Shown: in pieces, positions 1 through 5,916 of the stretch
Position numbering within the stretch: the stretch's first letter is position 1
Layout of the letters: each line of letters starts with the position of its first letter
Source: DATFDN01 sp049591635
GTDB taxonomy: Bacteria; Pseudomonadota; Alphaproteobacteria; Acetobacterales; Acetobacteraceae
NCBI GenBank assembly: GCA_049591635.1
Contig: JBAWFF010000249.1
Span: forward strand, 1-12,890
Reading direction: 5' to 3'
DNA: 12,890 bases
The notes under the pieces: generated by a model
What the model was told of the DNA's origin: nothing
The model's database searches: none
Seen by the model: the letters and a program-made list of their open reading frames with translations, nothing else
Translations under genes and position numbers: made by a program

Positions 1-5
1 CGCAC

Positions 6-37
6 CGATTGCCCGCCTTCATGAAGGCGGGCAATCG
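6..37. repeat. 32-nt perfect palindrome
   Basis: A perfect self-complementary stretch, with arms that meet at a central TTCATGAA and no unpaired loop. The arms contain a GCCCGCC / GGCGGGC core. No T tract follows, so it is not a classical intrinsic terminator. It may be an extragenic palindromic element, a binding site for a dimeric protein, or the tail hairpin of a gene left of the window. The palindrome itself is read directly from the sequence; its role is unknown. Confidence 0.8.
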
Positions 38-80
38 AGCAGCGGTCCTCAAGATCGAGGTGCGAGTAATTTCCGGCCAT

Positions 81-105
81 TGCAACACCTTAGCCTGGTG
101 TTGCA
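81..105. repeat. Hairpin with 9-bp perfect arms
   Basis: TGCAACACC and GGTGTTGCA form perfect 9-bp arms around a 7-nt loop. Weak T-rich sequence (CTTCGTTTG) follows on the plus strand. It could end transcription arriving from the left, but the T tract is poor. With the palindrome at 6-37 it makes two strong hairpins in the first 110 bases, a stretch where no gene is visible. Confidence 0.6.
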
Positions 106-160
106 CTTCGTTTGTGAACTCAGGGCATCCAGGCGAACTACTCGGAAGTGCGCGAGCCGC

Positions 161-190
161 CTGGATTCCTGCGTGTGCGCGGGAATGACG
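161..190. repeat. REP-like extragenic palindrome
   Basis: The sequence runs CTGGATTCCTGCG, a short centre, then CGCGGGAATGACG. It has the same plan (TGGAT-hairpin-ATGACG) as the two arms at 10110-10185, which read GTGGATACCCGC...GCGGGCATG. The stem is imperfect and needs G:U-type pairs. This is a dispersed repeat typical of intergenic DNA in alphaproteobacteria. The gap from 1 to 249 holds only this element and the two hairpins above. Confidence 0.55.
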
Positions 191-249
191 GCCGGGGGCG
201 AAACTTTCGACGCATGGCATAGGCAGCCAGGGTTCGCTTGTGCCTCGGC

Positions 250-612
250 TTACGACGGGGCGATTCTCCACTCCCCATGTCCCTTGATGGCCGCGTGCAT
301 CGCGTCCGGGGCAAGGTCCAGCTCGCCTGGCCACGTGACCGCGCCCATCTCGACGCGGACCTGCTCGAAGACGGTCCGGTCCCGCAAACGCGCGAACACG
401 CCCGCTTTCGGCGACGCGATCAGCGCGGAAAGATCGACGATCCCGGTCAGTCCATCGACGAACCGCGCGAGCAAGCGGTCGTCCGGCAGCGCCCTCACCC
501 CCTGTACCCGCCATGGCGCGGTCGGGCGTATCGTCGGCGCTATCGAAGCGGCTCGATCGGCTGGGCGGCTGCCTCTGCCGGCATAGGTTCCAGTCCTCCA
601 TCGGTTCGGCAT
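250..612 (-). CDS. DUF2442 domain protein, start uncertain (possible broken 5' end)
   Basis: The last ~85 residues match the DUF2442 pattern: a short beta-rich start (VRALPDDRLLARFVDGL), then GIVDLSALI, GVFARLRD, FEQVRVEMGAVTWPG and a closing DLAPDAMHAAI. DUF2442 proteins are small and uncharacterised, usually 80-100 residues, and are often paired with DUF4160 in toxin-antitoxin-like modules; no DUF4160 partner is visible here. The ATG at 612 has no clear ribosome site and adds ~34 atypical residues. A better-placed ATG at 584, with GGAGG 10 nt upstream, lies in another frame and stops after 14 codons at 540. So either a non-ATG start is used or a frameshift near 530-540 has broken the gene. 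It lies 30 nt downstream of the DUF2971 gene on the same strand. Confidence 0.6.
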   Translation of the reverse strand: MPNRWRTGTYAGRGSRPADRAASIAPTIRPTAPWRVQGVRALPDDRLLARFVDGLTGIVDLSALIASPKAGVFARLRDRTVFEQVRVEMGAVTWPGELDLAPDAMHAAIKGHGEWRIAPS

Positions 613-642
613 CCGGCTGTTCGTGAGCCATAGATGGTTCTG

Positions 643-1644
643 CTAGGATCGGATGGGTATGCCGGAAATGCGAACGCGCTTTTTTGCGTCGGCGATCCCG
701 ATTGCCTCCAGAGCGCCGGAAAAGGCTTCATACATGGGCCATGCGAACTGCGACGGACCGATGATCAGCCGGTCGAACATCGCCGCCATATCGAGGGCGG
801 CCAGCTTCTCAGACTTCCGCACATCGAGCGGCAGCTTGTGAATGATCTGCGGGATGCCGCCGATTACTTCCGTTGCCGATTCCATCAGCGGCGACGGCAG
901 ACGGTCAGGGGAGTAGATCGCCCGCCACTCGCGTTCCTCTCGAAATCCCTCGTGCTTGAGGCACGTCACGCCCGTTGCGAGCATATTGAAGACGGAGGCA
1001 ACGAGCGTGGGACGTTCAACAGTCCTGAGAAATTCCCTTTCTCTTTCGACGTTCTGCAAAACGGCGCCAATCTGCGCGTGAGCCTCTGACTCCTGCAAGT
1101 AGGCAACCGGGCTGAACATGACGTTCAACTCGTTCTCTGCGCCGGTGAACCACGGCACGTTGAACACGAACGCCACGCGCGCCGGGGTGCCGCCGAAGGC
1201 GCGCCACATCGACAAGCGCCCGTGCAAGTCCTCGCTGTCGTCGTGTTCGGAAACGGAAGCGATGTAGGTGCTGAACCGGATGTTGGTCCACCATTGATCG
1301 AAAAGCTGCACCGCCTCGCCAGCCAGATTGTCCGCAATCGTGTCAAGGGTCGCATAAAGTCGGCTCCGCTGCGTCTGGTCGGCAAAGAACTTATGAAGCA
1401 TCTCGAACCCGTGCTGCACCTCGCGATAATCAGACATGCACGTGGTGTTGCGCATCCAGATGCGTTTGCTCTTGATGATGCTGAGCGCCGCGTCGGCCGA
1501 GGTATAATGAACAAACCGGGCCGACGTTTTTTGTCCGCCGTTGTAGAGCGCGTCCCGCTGCCTTCGTGCGAAGGGCATGAAGACGCTTTCCAGCCTTATC
1601 CCGCGCAAGAATTCCTCGGGTAGCGGATTGGGGGCATCGATCAT
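643..1644 (-). CDS. DUF2971 family protein
   Basis: 333 residues, close to the usual DUF2971 length. Seen in order: FVHYTSADAALSIIKSKRIW (44-63), a likely MSDYREVQHG segment (70-79), TYIASVSEHDD (127-136), GRLSMWRAFGG (142-152), and FREEREWRAIYS (234-245). The family is uncharacterised. The early H-Y-T motif and the late E-x-E-W-R motif resemble the spaced His/Tyr/Glu residues of ADP-ribosyltransferase-like folds, but that is my inference. The start codon lies 11 nt after the stop of the upstream resolvase remnant on the same strand, and the ribosome site is weak. It is probably cargo of the same mobile element. No signal peptide or membrane segment is visible. Confidence 0.85.
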   Translation of the reverse strand: MIDAPNPLPEEFLRGIRLESVFMPFARRQRDALYNGGQKTSARFVHYTSADAALSIIKSKRIWMRNTTCMSDYREVQHGFEMLHKFFADQTQRSRLYATLDTIADNLAGEAVQLFDQWWTNIRFSTYIASVSEHDDSEDLHGRLSMWRAFGGTPARVAFVFNVPWFTGAENELNVMFSPVAYLQESEAHAQIGAVLQNVEREREFLRTVERPTLVASVFNMLATGVTCLKHEGFREEREWRAIYSPDRLPSPLMESATEVIGGIPQIIHKLPLDVRKSEKLAALDMAAMFDRLIIGPSQFAWPMYEAFSGALEAIGIADAKKRVRISGIPIRS

Positions 1645-1655
1645 GCCGGTGGGTC

Positions 1656-2054
1656 CTATGCGGCCAGCCGTGAAATCGTGCTGTGACTGACATTGAAGCT
1701 GCGTGCGATGTCGCGGATCGGCTCGCCGTCATCGCGCCGCCGCCGTGCTTCCTGCTGCTGGTGGGCTGTCAGCTTCGGCCTGCGGCCAAGTCTCACGCCG
1801 CGCGCCTTGGCGGCGAGGGTGTTCAACCGGTCGCGGGTGGATCGCGCCAGCCGATCGAGCCGTGTCACCATCAGACGCCGCCCGGCGCAAGCGCCTCGAT
1901 CACGCGGCGAAGCTGCGCGCGATCGGTCTTTGGCTCCGCTCACATGCACGTCGCGGAGCACCTTCTTGCACCCGGCCTTAGCCAGTTGCCGCGCCTGGGC
2001 GTCAACGCTCTCGCTCTTGCCGCCCGGAGACACCCTCGCATAGCCGTATTTCAT
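1656..2054 (-). pseudogene. Tn3-type serine resolvase/invertase remnant
   Basis: The N-terminus MKYGYARVS (catalytic Ser9), then KAGCKKVLRD and VSGAK, and later LMVTRLDRLARSTRD, are hallmarks of small serine recombinases. The C-terminus is the helix-turn-helix tail (KARGVRLGRRPKL...IARSFNVSHSTISRL). Two lesions are visible. Between about 1928 and 1880 the frame reads an unrelated segment, while the neighbouring frame reads TDRAQLRRVIEALAPGG, the expected family sequence; a +1 and a later -1 shift therefore cancel. Then NTLAA joins directly to KARGVRLG, losing roughly 50 residues that normally include the FRSL, TTTPHGRL and EFER segments. The product cannot be a working recombinase, although the frame stays open. 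It marks an old transposon or integrative element. ATG 2054 is chosen because the family begins MKYGYARVS. Confidence 0.85.
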
Positions 2055-2073
2055 GGGCCATTGTGCACCGGGA

Positions 2074-2122
2074 TCGCGCACCAAAAAAGCCCTTTGTTTT
2101 CAGTCTTCTAATTTTGGCGCGA
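2074..2122. repeat. Imperfect inverted repeat upstream of resolvase remnant
   Basis: TCGCG-(CA)-CCAAAA and TTTTGGCGCGA can pair with a 2-nt bulge around a ~25-nt AT-rich loop. It begins 20 nt upstream of the resolvase start, where a res recombination site or promoter would lie in a Tn3-type element. I cannot identify res subsites with certainty. The stretch 2123-2220 holds nothing else that I recognise. Confidence 0.35.
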
Positions 2123-2242
2123 AGTTCTTGATTTATGCGCTCACCGGAACAGACGAACAGACTTGCGCGGGTTCATTCTCAACCATAGTGTTCGATCAAG
2201 CTGGGGGATGATCCCGGCGCGGTGGGAAAAAGGATTAATGCT

Positions 2243-2737
2243 ATGAGCGGCGCTGTGGGTCCGCTTGACCTAAAGGTTGACCCTATCAACGCTGGGGTGC
2301 TCGCCAAACTGCGGTTGCTTGATGGTTACGACTTTTTGGCGATCACTGCCGACGCCGAACGAAAACTTGGGTGGTCGTCCACTCATTCCGCAGAGATTGA
2401 GAAGCAGGTGAAGCAGTTCCTTTCCCTAGCTTTTCTAGACCCCGGCTTCTATCACATACCCGAATTGGATGTTGACGAATATTGGCACCGAATGATCCTT
2501 CATACCCAGTGGTATGCTAAATTCTGCGATGATGTATTCGGATCATACTACCATCACACACCGGAACCAGACCCGGCCCATATGAACCAGGCAAACCGCG
2601 ACCGCTCGGTGAAACTCGCCGATTATTGGTTCGGGACTAAATGGGCGAATCTTGTGCGAACCTGCACCCAGTGCAGAGGACCGTTTATCGTTTCAGGTAT
2701 CGCCCCCGATCCCCAGACAATGCCCGTCCTTCCCTGA
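2243..2737 (+). CDS. GRDP-like small protein (glycine-rich-domain-containing type)
   Basis: 164 residues from ATG 2243, chosen over a GTG at 2222 because AAGGA sits 7 nt upstream. The core DEYWHRMILHTQWYAKF (78-94) followed by VFGSYYHHTPEP (98-109) matches the W-H-x-x-I-L-x-T-x-x-Y ... F-G-x-x-x-H-H-x-P pattern of bacterial and plant GRDP/DUF1399-like proteins. His82, His87, His104 and His105 could bind a metal (inference). A C-terminal CTQC pair (141-144) could be half of a zinc ribbon, and the protein then stops soon, so it may be truncated. Function is unknown in bacteria. Base composition is clearly lower in GC than the flanks, which suggests transfer. It converges with the DUF4145 gene. 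Confidence 0.75.
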   Translation: MSGAVGPLDLKVDPINAGVLAKLRLLDGYDFLAITADAERKLGWSSTHSAEIEKQVKQFLSLAFLDPGFYHIPELDVDEYWHRMILHTQWYAKFCDDVFGSYYHHTPEPDPAHMNQANRDRSVKLADYWFGTKWANLVRTCTQCRGPFIVSGIAPDPQTMPVLP

Positions 2738-2738
2738 G

Positions 2739-2775
2739 AAATGGTCGAAACAGGATTTGCCATTTGACCATTTTT
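2739..2775. terminator. Possible intrinsic terminator between convergent genes
   Basis: AAATGGTC (2739-2746) and GACCATTT (2766-2773) form perfect 8-bp arms, with a run of five T at 2771-2775 on the plus strand. It begins one base after the stop of the GRDP-like gene and lies before the end of the convergent DUF4145 gene. The loop is long (19 nt) and the stem is AT-rich, so termination may be modest. Confidence 0.5.
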
Positions 2776-2819
2776 ACAGCGTTTATACGTTTTACGTAAT
2801 TCTTGATTTCTGCAAACAG

Positions 2820-3482
2820 CTACTTTGCCTTGCACTTAGCCACGTTACGGCCTCGCTGAACGCGCGCCGGCAGGACAAAGAGAGCCTCGGCTAGCGCCAC
2901 GGTAAACTCTACCGCCCGCTCGGCCGATTGCGGGGTGTGATGAGGTTGGTTCAGATCGGCATGGCGGGAGTCGTTTGCATCGAGCCGCACGTCATGCGCC
3001 CAATCTGCCATGTCAGGCGTGATTAGGTGGGTGTCTTTTGCCTCGTTGATCCGCGTGTTCAGTGAACCGCTCACCAGCTTCTTCGCCTTAAGCATAGCGT
3101 CCACCGAGGACGCGGCCAGCATAACTGCGCCATCGGGAGTGCTGAGGCTTCGAATTGCTTGCGAAAGGTAGTTGCGCGCTGCATCAGGAACGTCTTCAGA
3201 TATTGTCCGTGGGGCAGGGAATAAACCAACACGTTCCTGTGTGTTGTCGGGCATCAGTTTAGTGCCCGCAAGAACTCCTTTCCCGCAGGTCGAGCAGATG
3301 TATGTCAGCCACATAAAGTGGATTTTGCCGGTGTAGTCTTGAGAATGGACGATACCTTGTCCACCTTGCCCATGTATCATCGGCAGAGCCAAGGTCGGTT
3401 TGGCCGTGCCACAGTGAGGGCAATTATCGACTTCAAGCTGGATTCTGAGCTCTCCTGATGTTAGATTTGGTGGCGTTTTCAT
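2820..3482 (-). CDS. Zinc-ribbon plus DUF4145 domain protein
   Basis: 220 residues. The N-terminus has two CxxC pairs, CPHC (21-24) and CSTC (63-66), which make a zinc ribbon. From about residue 100 the helical DUF4145 pattern follows: PDAARNYLSQAI, a GAVMLAASSVDAMLKAK helix, LNTRINEA, then MADWAHDVRLDAND with a following His. DUF4145 is uncharacterised. It occurs alone and fused to restriction or helicase proteins in accessory DNA, so a role in mobile-element or defence biology is plausible but not shown. The start at 3482 has no strong ribosome site. The gene shares the lower GC of its convergent neighbour. Confidence 0.8.
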   Translation of the reverse strand: MKTPPNLTSGELRIQLEVDNCPHCGTAKPTLALPMIHGQGGQGIVHSQDYTGKIHFMWLTYICSTCGKGVLAGTKLMPDNTQERVGLFPAPRTISEDVPDAARNYLSQAIRSLSTPDGAVMLAASSVDAMLKAKKLVSGSLNTRINEAKDTHLITPDMADWAHDVRLDANDSRHADLNQPHHTPQSAERAVEFTVALAEALFVLPARVQRGRNVAKCKAK

Positions 3483-3592
3483 TGGCTGGCTCGCGGCACA
3501 AATCCTTCATGGGGTGACTAAGGGAATCGAGGGGGCTCCTACCAGTATCCGGTCTGATCCGAACATACAACGCTGGGCGAGGCCCTCATAAG

Positions 3593-3679
3593 CCTTGAGA
3601 TCCGCAACAAAGCGCGGCGGCTACCAATCGAAAGCCTCCTCGCGTTAGGCTCGGCAACCGTCATCCAACCCGGCCCGCC
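3593..3679 (+). repeat. hisC leader repeat, copy R1
   Basis: 87 bases ending just before a broken hisC start codon. By eye, 75 of 87 positions match copy R2 (5688-5774) with no gaps. Its right half (GCCTCCTCGCGTTAGGCT then CCCGGCCCGCCCCGATG) is nearly identical to the sequence in front of the intact hisC (R3). It is therefore a duplicated leader or promoter region of hisC. TAGGCT may serve as a -10 box, but no good -35 is visible. Confidence 0.8.
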
Positions 3680-3682
3680 CCG

Positions 3683-4000
3683 ATGACCCAATTCTGGAGC
3701 TAGCTCGCGCGTGAGCTTTCGCCCTATGCGCCCGGCGAGCAGCCTCGCATGGCCAATCTGGTGAAGCTCAACACCAACGAAAGCCCGTTCGGCCCTTCGC
3801 CGCTTGCGCTGGACGCGATGCGAACCGCCGCGACCGACACCCTGCGGCTCTACCCCGATCCCGAGGCGACGCAGCTGCGCGACGCGCTCGCCGTCCATCA
3901 TGGCGTGAAACCCGAACAGGTGTTCGTCGGCAATGGCTCGGACGAAGTGCTCGCCCACGCCTTCGTCCTGGCCGGCTTGCGCGTCGGCGATGCACTGGGC
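3683..4000 (+). pseudogene. hisC 5' fragment, nonsense-mutated and internally deleted
   Basis: From ATG 3683 the sequence follows intact hisC (7231 onward): codon 7 is TAG (3701-3703) where intact hisC has CAG. The next ~85 codons match closely (VKLNTNESPFGPSPLALDAM, VFVGNGSDEVLAHAF), with roughly nine amino-acid differences and several silent ones. After LAHAF it jumps to LAGLRVGDALG, which corresponds to LAGLRVGYALG at residues 214-224 of intact HisC. About 118 codons, including the PLP lysine, are gone, yet the frame is kept. Similarity stops near 4000. The level of divergence argues against a very recent tandem duplication; an old duplication or a copy from a related strain fits better. 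An internal ATG at 3749 could start a short peptide, but it would lack catalytic residues. Confidence 0.9.
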
Positions 4001-4058
4001 TGCCGGTTCGGATCAGTGGCGCGGTGGCGGCGCGGCTGTTGGTCCGTTGAGGCGGTTC

Positions 4059-4421
4059 TTACGGCCGGGGGAGAGAGGCGAAGCTGCTGCGGGTCGGCGC
4101 ATCGCGCGGCAGGTGGTGAATGTCGCCGCGCGCCGCCGCTTCGGCTTCCTTGTCGGTGCAGCCGATCTCCTTGCAGCGGTGCCTGGTGAATGCGGCAGGG
4201 TCCTTCCCGTCGAACGTCACCGCCTGCTGCTCGCCACGGAACAGGAGAACGGGCGACACCGGCATTTTTCCCTTGCTCGTCGTCAGTTCGAGCTCGATCG
4301 GGCGGCGGGCCAATACGGCTTGGGAGCCGAAGACGCGCAGGGTTTCGCGCAGCATCGCCCTCCCGGCGCGATCCACGAGGCAGACCGTGACCTCGCCAGG
4401 CCCCTTGATGAGGATGTCCAT
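4059..4421 (-). CDS. Unknown small protein, second gene of a two-gene operon
   Basis: 120 residues; I do not recognise the family. ATG 4421 is chosen because GGAGG lies 6 nt upstream, and it begins 13 nt after the stop of the preceding gene. The first ~80 residues look like a small beta-rich domain with alternating hydrophobic residues (MDILIKGPGEVTVCLVD, PIELELTTSKGKMPVSPVLL, QQAVTFDG). The C-terminal part is charged, with a CKEIGC pair and an acidic-basic helix. There is no signal peptide or membrane span. Tight spacing and two strong ribosome sites suggest both proteins are made together, perhaps as partners. The reading frame and ribosome site support a real gene. Confidence 0.65.
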   Translation of the reverse strand: MDILIKGPGEVTVCLVDRAGRAMLRETLRVFGSQAVLARRPIELELTTSKGKMPVSPVLLFRGEQQAVTFDGKDPAAFTRHRCKEIGCTDKEAEAAARGDIHHLPRDAPTRSSFASLPRP

Positions 4422-4434
4422 TTGCTCGCCTCCG

Positions 4435-4830
4435 TCAGGTCTCCTCGAAATAGACATGCGCGCCGAGTTTGCGGGCCACCTGCAACACGTTCTGCGGCGC
4501 GGTGAACCCGGCATCCCTCAACTCCAGCAGGGCCGCCAGACCAGGCTGGACCGGCGGCGACGGCACCGAACTCGGCGCGAAGAAATCAACCTCGTTGTTG
4601 CCCCCGGTAAACACGCGCAGCGTGACATAGCCGGTTGGCGAGTCATCGATCGGAATCGCGATATTGTTGCCGAAAACGCCGCCCAGCTTCTGAACGGCGA
4701 TCTCCGTGACCGTGACCGTGCCGCCGTTCAAGAATGTCAGCGCTTCGGCGAAGATTTCGTTGATGCTCGAAACCTCAGTCGAAAGCTGCTGGTCTACCTC
4801 CAACTGCAGCATCAAGCCGGTGGTTGCCAT
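4435..4830 (-). CDS. Unknown small protein, first gene of a two-gene operon
   Basis: 131 residues; family not recognised. ATG 4830 follows a clear GGAGG 5 nt upstream. The N-terminal third (MLQLEVDQQLSTEVSSINEI) is amphipathic and probably helical. The middle (GGTVTVTEIAVQKLGG, GYVTLRVFTGGNNEVDFF) is beta-rich, and a proline-rich linker (SSVPSPPVQPG) leads to a short C-terminal helix (LAALLELRDAGF, NVLQVARKLGAHVYFEE). No catalytic signature, membrane span or signal peptide is seen. A promoter and a small inverted repeat lie directly upstream, and the partner gene follows after 13 nt. Confidence 0.65.
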   Translation of the reverse strand: MATTGLMLQLEVDQQLSTEVSSINEIFAEALTFLNGGTVTVTEIAVQKLGGVFGNNIAIPIDDSPTGYVTLRVFTGGNNEVDFFAPSSVPSPPVQPGLAALLELRDAGFTAPQNVLQVARKLGAHVYFEET

Positions 4831-4843
4831 CGGGGCCTCCGTG

Positions 4844-4859
4844 CCAATTACGGAATTGG
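4844..4859. promoter_or_regulatory. Inverted repeat in the leader of the two-gene operon
   Basis: CCAATT-ACGG-AATTGG is a perfect 6-bp palindrome with a 4-nt centre. It lies between the proposed promoter and the ribosome site of the 131-residue gene, 13 nt before its start codon. It could be an operator or a small leader hairpin that controls translation. The repeat is seen directly; its function is inferred from position. Confidence 0.45.
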
Positions 4860-4898
4860 GAGTTCGGGGATGCGCATTTCGCCCTGTTGCGGGTCGCC

Positions 4899-4928
4899 AT
4901 CGTAGTCCGGCATATACCACACCGACAA
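4899..4928 (-). promoter_or_regulatory. Candidate sigma-70 promoter of the two-gene operon
   Basis: On the minus strand TTGTCG (4928-4923) is followed, after an 18-nt spacer, by TACGAT (4904-4899). Transcription would begin about 60 nt upstream of ATG 4830 and run through both small genes. It is the best-matched promoter in the left half of the window, but it is unproven. Confidence 0.5.
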
Positions 4929-4995
4929 GGGATGACGACCATCAAACACCCGTTACATAATTCCTGAATACACAACTCGGCGACTGGCTTACCGA

Positions 4996-5493
4996 TCAGG
5001 GCCGCTCATTTTTGGTCTTTGCGGGCCGCGTGGGTCGGCTTTGCGCGGCCTTACGAATCGCGTCCACGTCCGCGATGTCCTGAGGCCGTGCCGTCGCGAG
5101 CTTGGCGGCAACGAGGTCGTCCGCCGAGATGAAGCTCGCCTTCAACCCGCTCGCCGGGTCAACCACGGCCTCGATGCGCCGCTTCCATGCCGCGTCGAAG
5201 TCAACGCCGGGGATGTCGGTCAAGATGTCAACGCTGACCGGCTCCCGCCCCATGCGGAAGAACGGGCCGGGTTCGGCGAAGTCGGCGGCGGTCATGCCTT
5301 GCAGGGGCGCGCCAAATTGGGCCAGCGCCGCGAAAACCCTCCGCGCGTTCGCGGCATCGGGCTTGATGAGGATGTCGAGGCCTTTGGCCGCGCGCGGCTG
5401 CGCGTGAATGGAGACGGCGTAGGCCCCGACGACAAGATACTTAACGCGGCGCTCGTTCAAAACGGACAAGAGTTCTTTGAAGTCTCGGTGCAT
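4996..5493 (-). CDS. Nucleotidyltransferase-like protein with altered catalytic motif
   Basis: 165 residues. YLVVGAYAVSIHAQPRA (19-35) and the C-terminal ISADDLVAAKLATARPQDIADVDAI mark it as a small MNT-type nucleotidyltransferase of the kind found in toxin-antitoxin-like and defence loci. These enzymes transfer NMP to a partner using a D-h-D metal pair. Here the stretch reads AAKGLDILI: the first Asp is Gly38 (codon GGC where GAC is expected), Asp40 remains, and the third acidic residue may be Asp89 in SVDIL. Activity may be reduced or lost. Its start lies 53 nt inside the upstream 66-residue gene, so the two are translationally coupled. The tail after residue 150 is basic and disordered-looking. 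Confidence 0.8.
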   Translation of the reverse strand: MHRDFKELLSVLNERRVKYLVVGAYAVSIHAQPRAAKGLDILIKPDAANARRVFAALAQFGAPLQGMTAADFAEPGPFFRMGREPVSVDILTDIPGVDFDAAWKRRIEAVVDPASGLKASFISADDLVAAKLATARPQDIADVDAIRKAAQSRPTRPAKTKNERP

Positions 5494-5641
5494 GCGGTTT
5501 CGCGTCTTTCAGCGCGTAATGCTCTTGGCTGAGTTCGGCCACCGCCGCGACACGCTCATGGATCGGGCGGCTTTGCCAATAGCGGTATTCGTCCGCCTTC
5601 ATTTCCTCAAAATCAGCGTAGCGGCGGATGCTCTTGTCCAT
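5441..5641 (-). CDS. Small conserved partner of the nucleotidyltransferase
   Basis: 66 residues: a charged helical protein (FEEMKADEYRYWQSRPIHER, then VAAVAELSQEHYAL) ending in a basic tail (RLQRTLVRFERAPR). Small proteins of this pattern are commonly found immediately before MNT-type nucleotidyltransferase genes, from my knowledge of such loci; their function is unknown and they may act as antitoxin or target. The 53-nt overlap with the next gene supports a fixed pair. ATG 5641 has only a weak ribosome site. A TACGAT box sits at 5652-5647, so the mRNA might have almost no leader, though its -35 match is poor. Confidence 0.7.
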   Translation of the reverse strand: MDKSIRRYADFEEMKADEYRYWQSRPIHERVAAVAELSQEHYALKDAKPHAPRLQRTLVRFERAPR

Positions 5642-5687
5642 GAATCCATCGTAGCACAGGCCAGCCGATCAGGGAATCGCGCGATAA

Positions 5688-5774
5688 CCTTGAGATTTGC
5701 AGCAAGGCGCGGCGGCTACCAATCGAGGGCATCCTCGCGCTAGGCTCGGCAACCGCCATACAACTCGGCCTGCC
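5688..5774 (+). repeat. hisC leader repeat, orphan copy R2
   Basis: 87 bases matching R1 (3593-3679) at 75 positions without gaps. The invariant block GCGCGGCGGCTACCAATCGA lies at its centre. The match ends just where hisC would start, so no hisC coding sequence follows. On the right it abuts a fragment with its own ribosome site (5774-5824, minus). It marks an old recombination joint. Confidence 0.75.
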
Positions 5775-5824
5775 TCTTGAGACAAATCCGACGGGACTGG
5801 CGAGCCCGAACTGACATTGCCCAT
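5774..5824 (-). pseudogene. Truncated gene start downstream of the BKACE gene
   Basis: ATG at 5824 follows GGGAGGAAGCG, an excellent ribosome site. It opens a frame that reads MGNVSSGSPVPSDLSQE before running into leader repeat R2 after about 17 codons. It lies 92 nt downstream of the BKACE stop on the same strand, where a co-transcribed gene would be expected. I read it as the surviving 5' end of a gene cut by the R2 joint. The protein is too short to identify. Confidence 0.35.
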
Positions 5825-5916
5825 CGCTTCCTCCCGTGGATGGCCCGTCATATCCGCCGAAATTCGCGCCGTCGGCTCGCGGGGAAATGCCCGAGCCTGG
5901 TTCCCGAACGCGCGCT

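Noticed and set aside
3640..3655. GCGTTAGGC in leader copies R1 and R3 resembles the integron attC core GTTRRRY
   Set aside because: No matching RYYYAAC partner was found upstream at attC spacing, R2 has GCTAGGC instead, and no integron integrase is visible. A seven-base degenerate match is easily found by chance.
3539..3670. Minus-strand frames across R1 and R2 read similar peptides (VAEPNARRLSIGSRR versus VAEPSARMPSIGSRR)
   Set aside because: Differences between the copies are not concentrated at third codon positions, there is no ribosome site, and the frames run on into unrelated sequence. The conservation is explained by the repeat itself.
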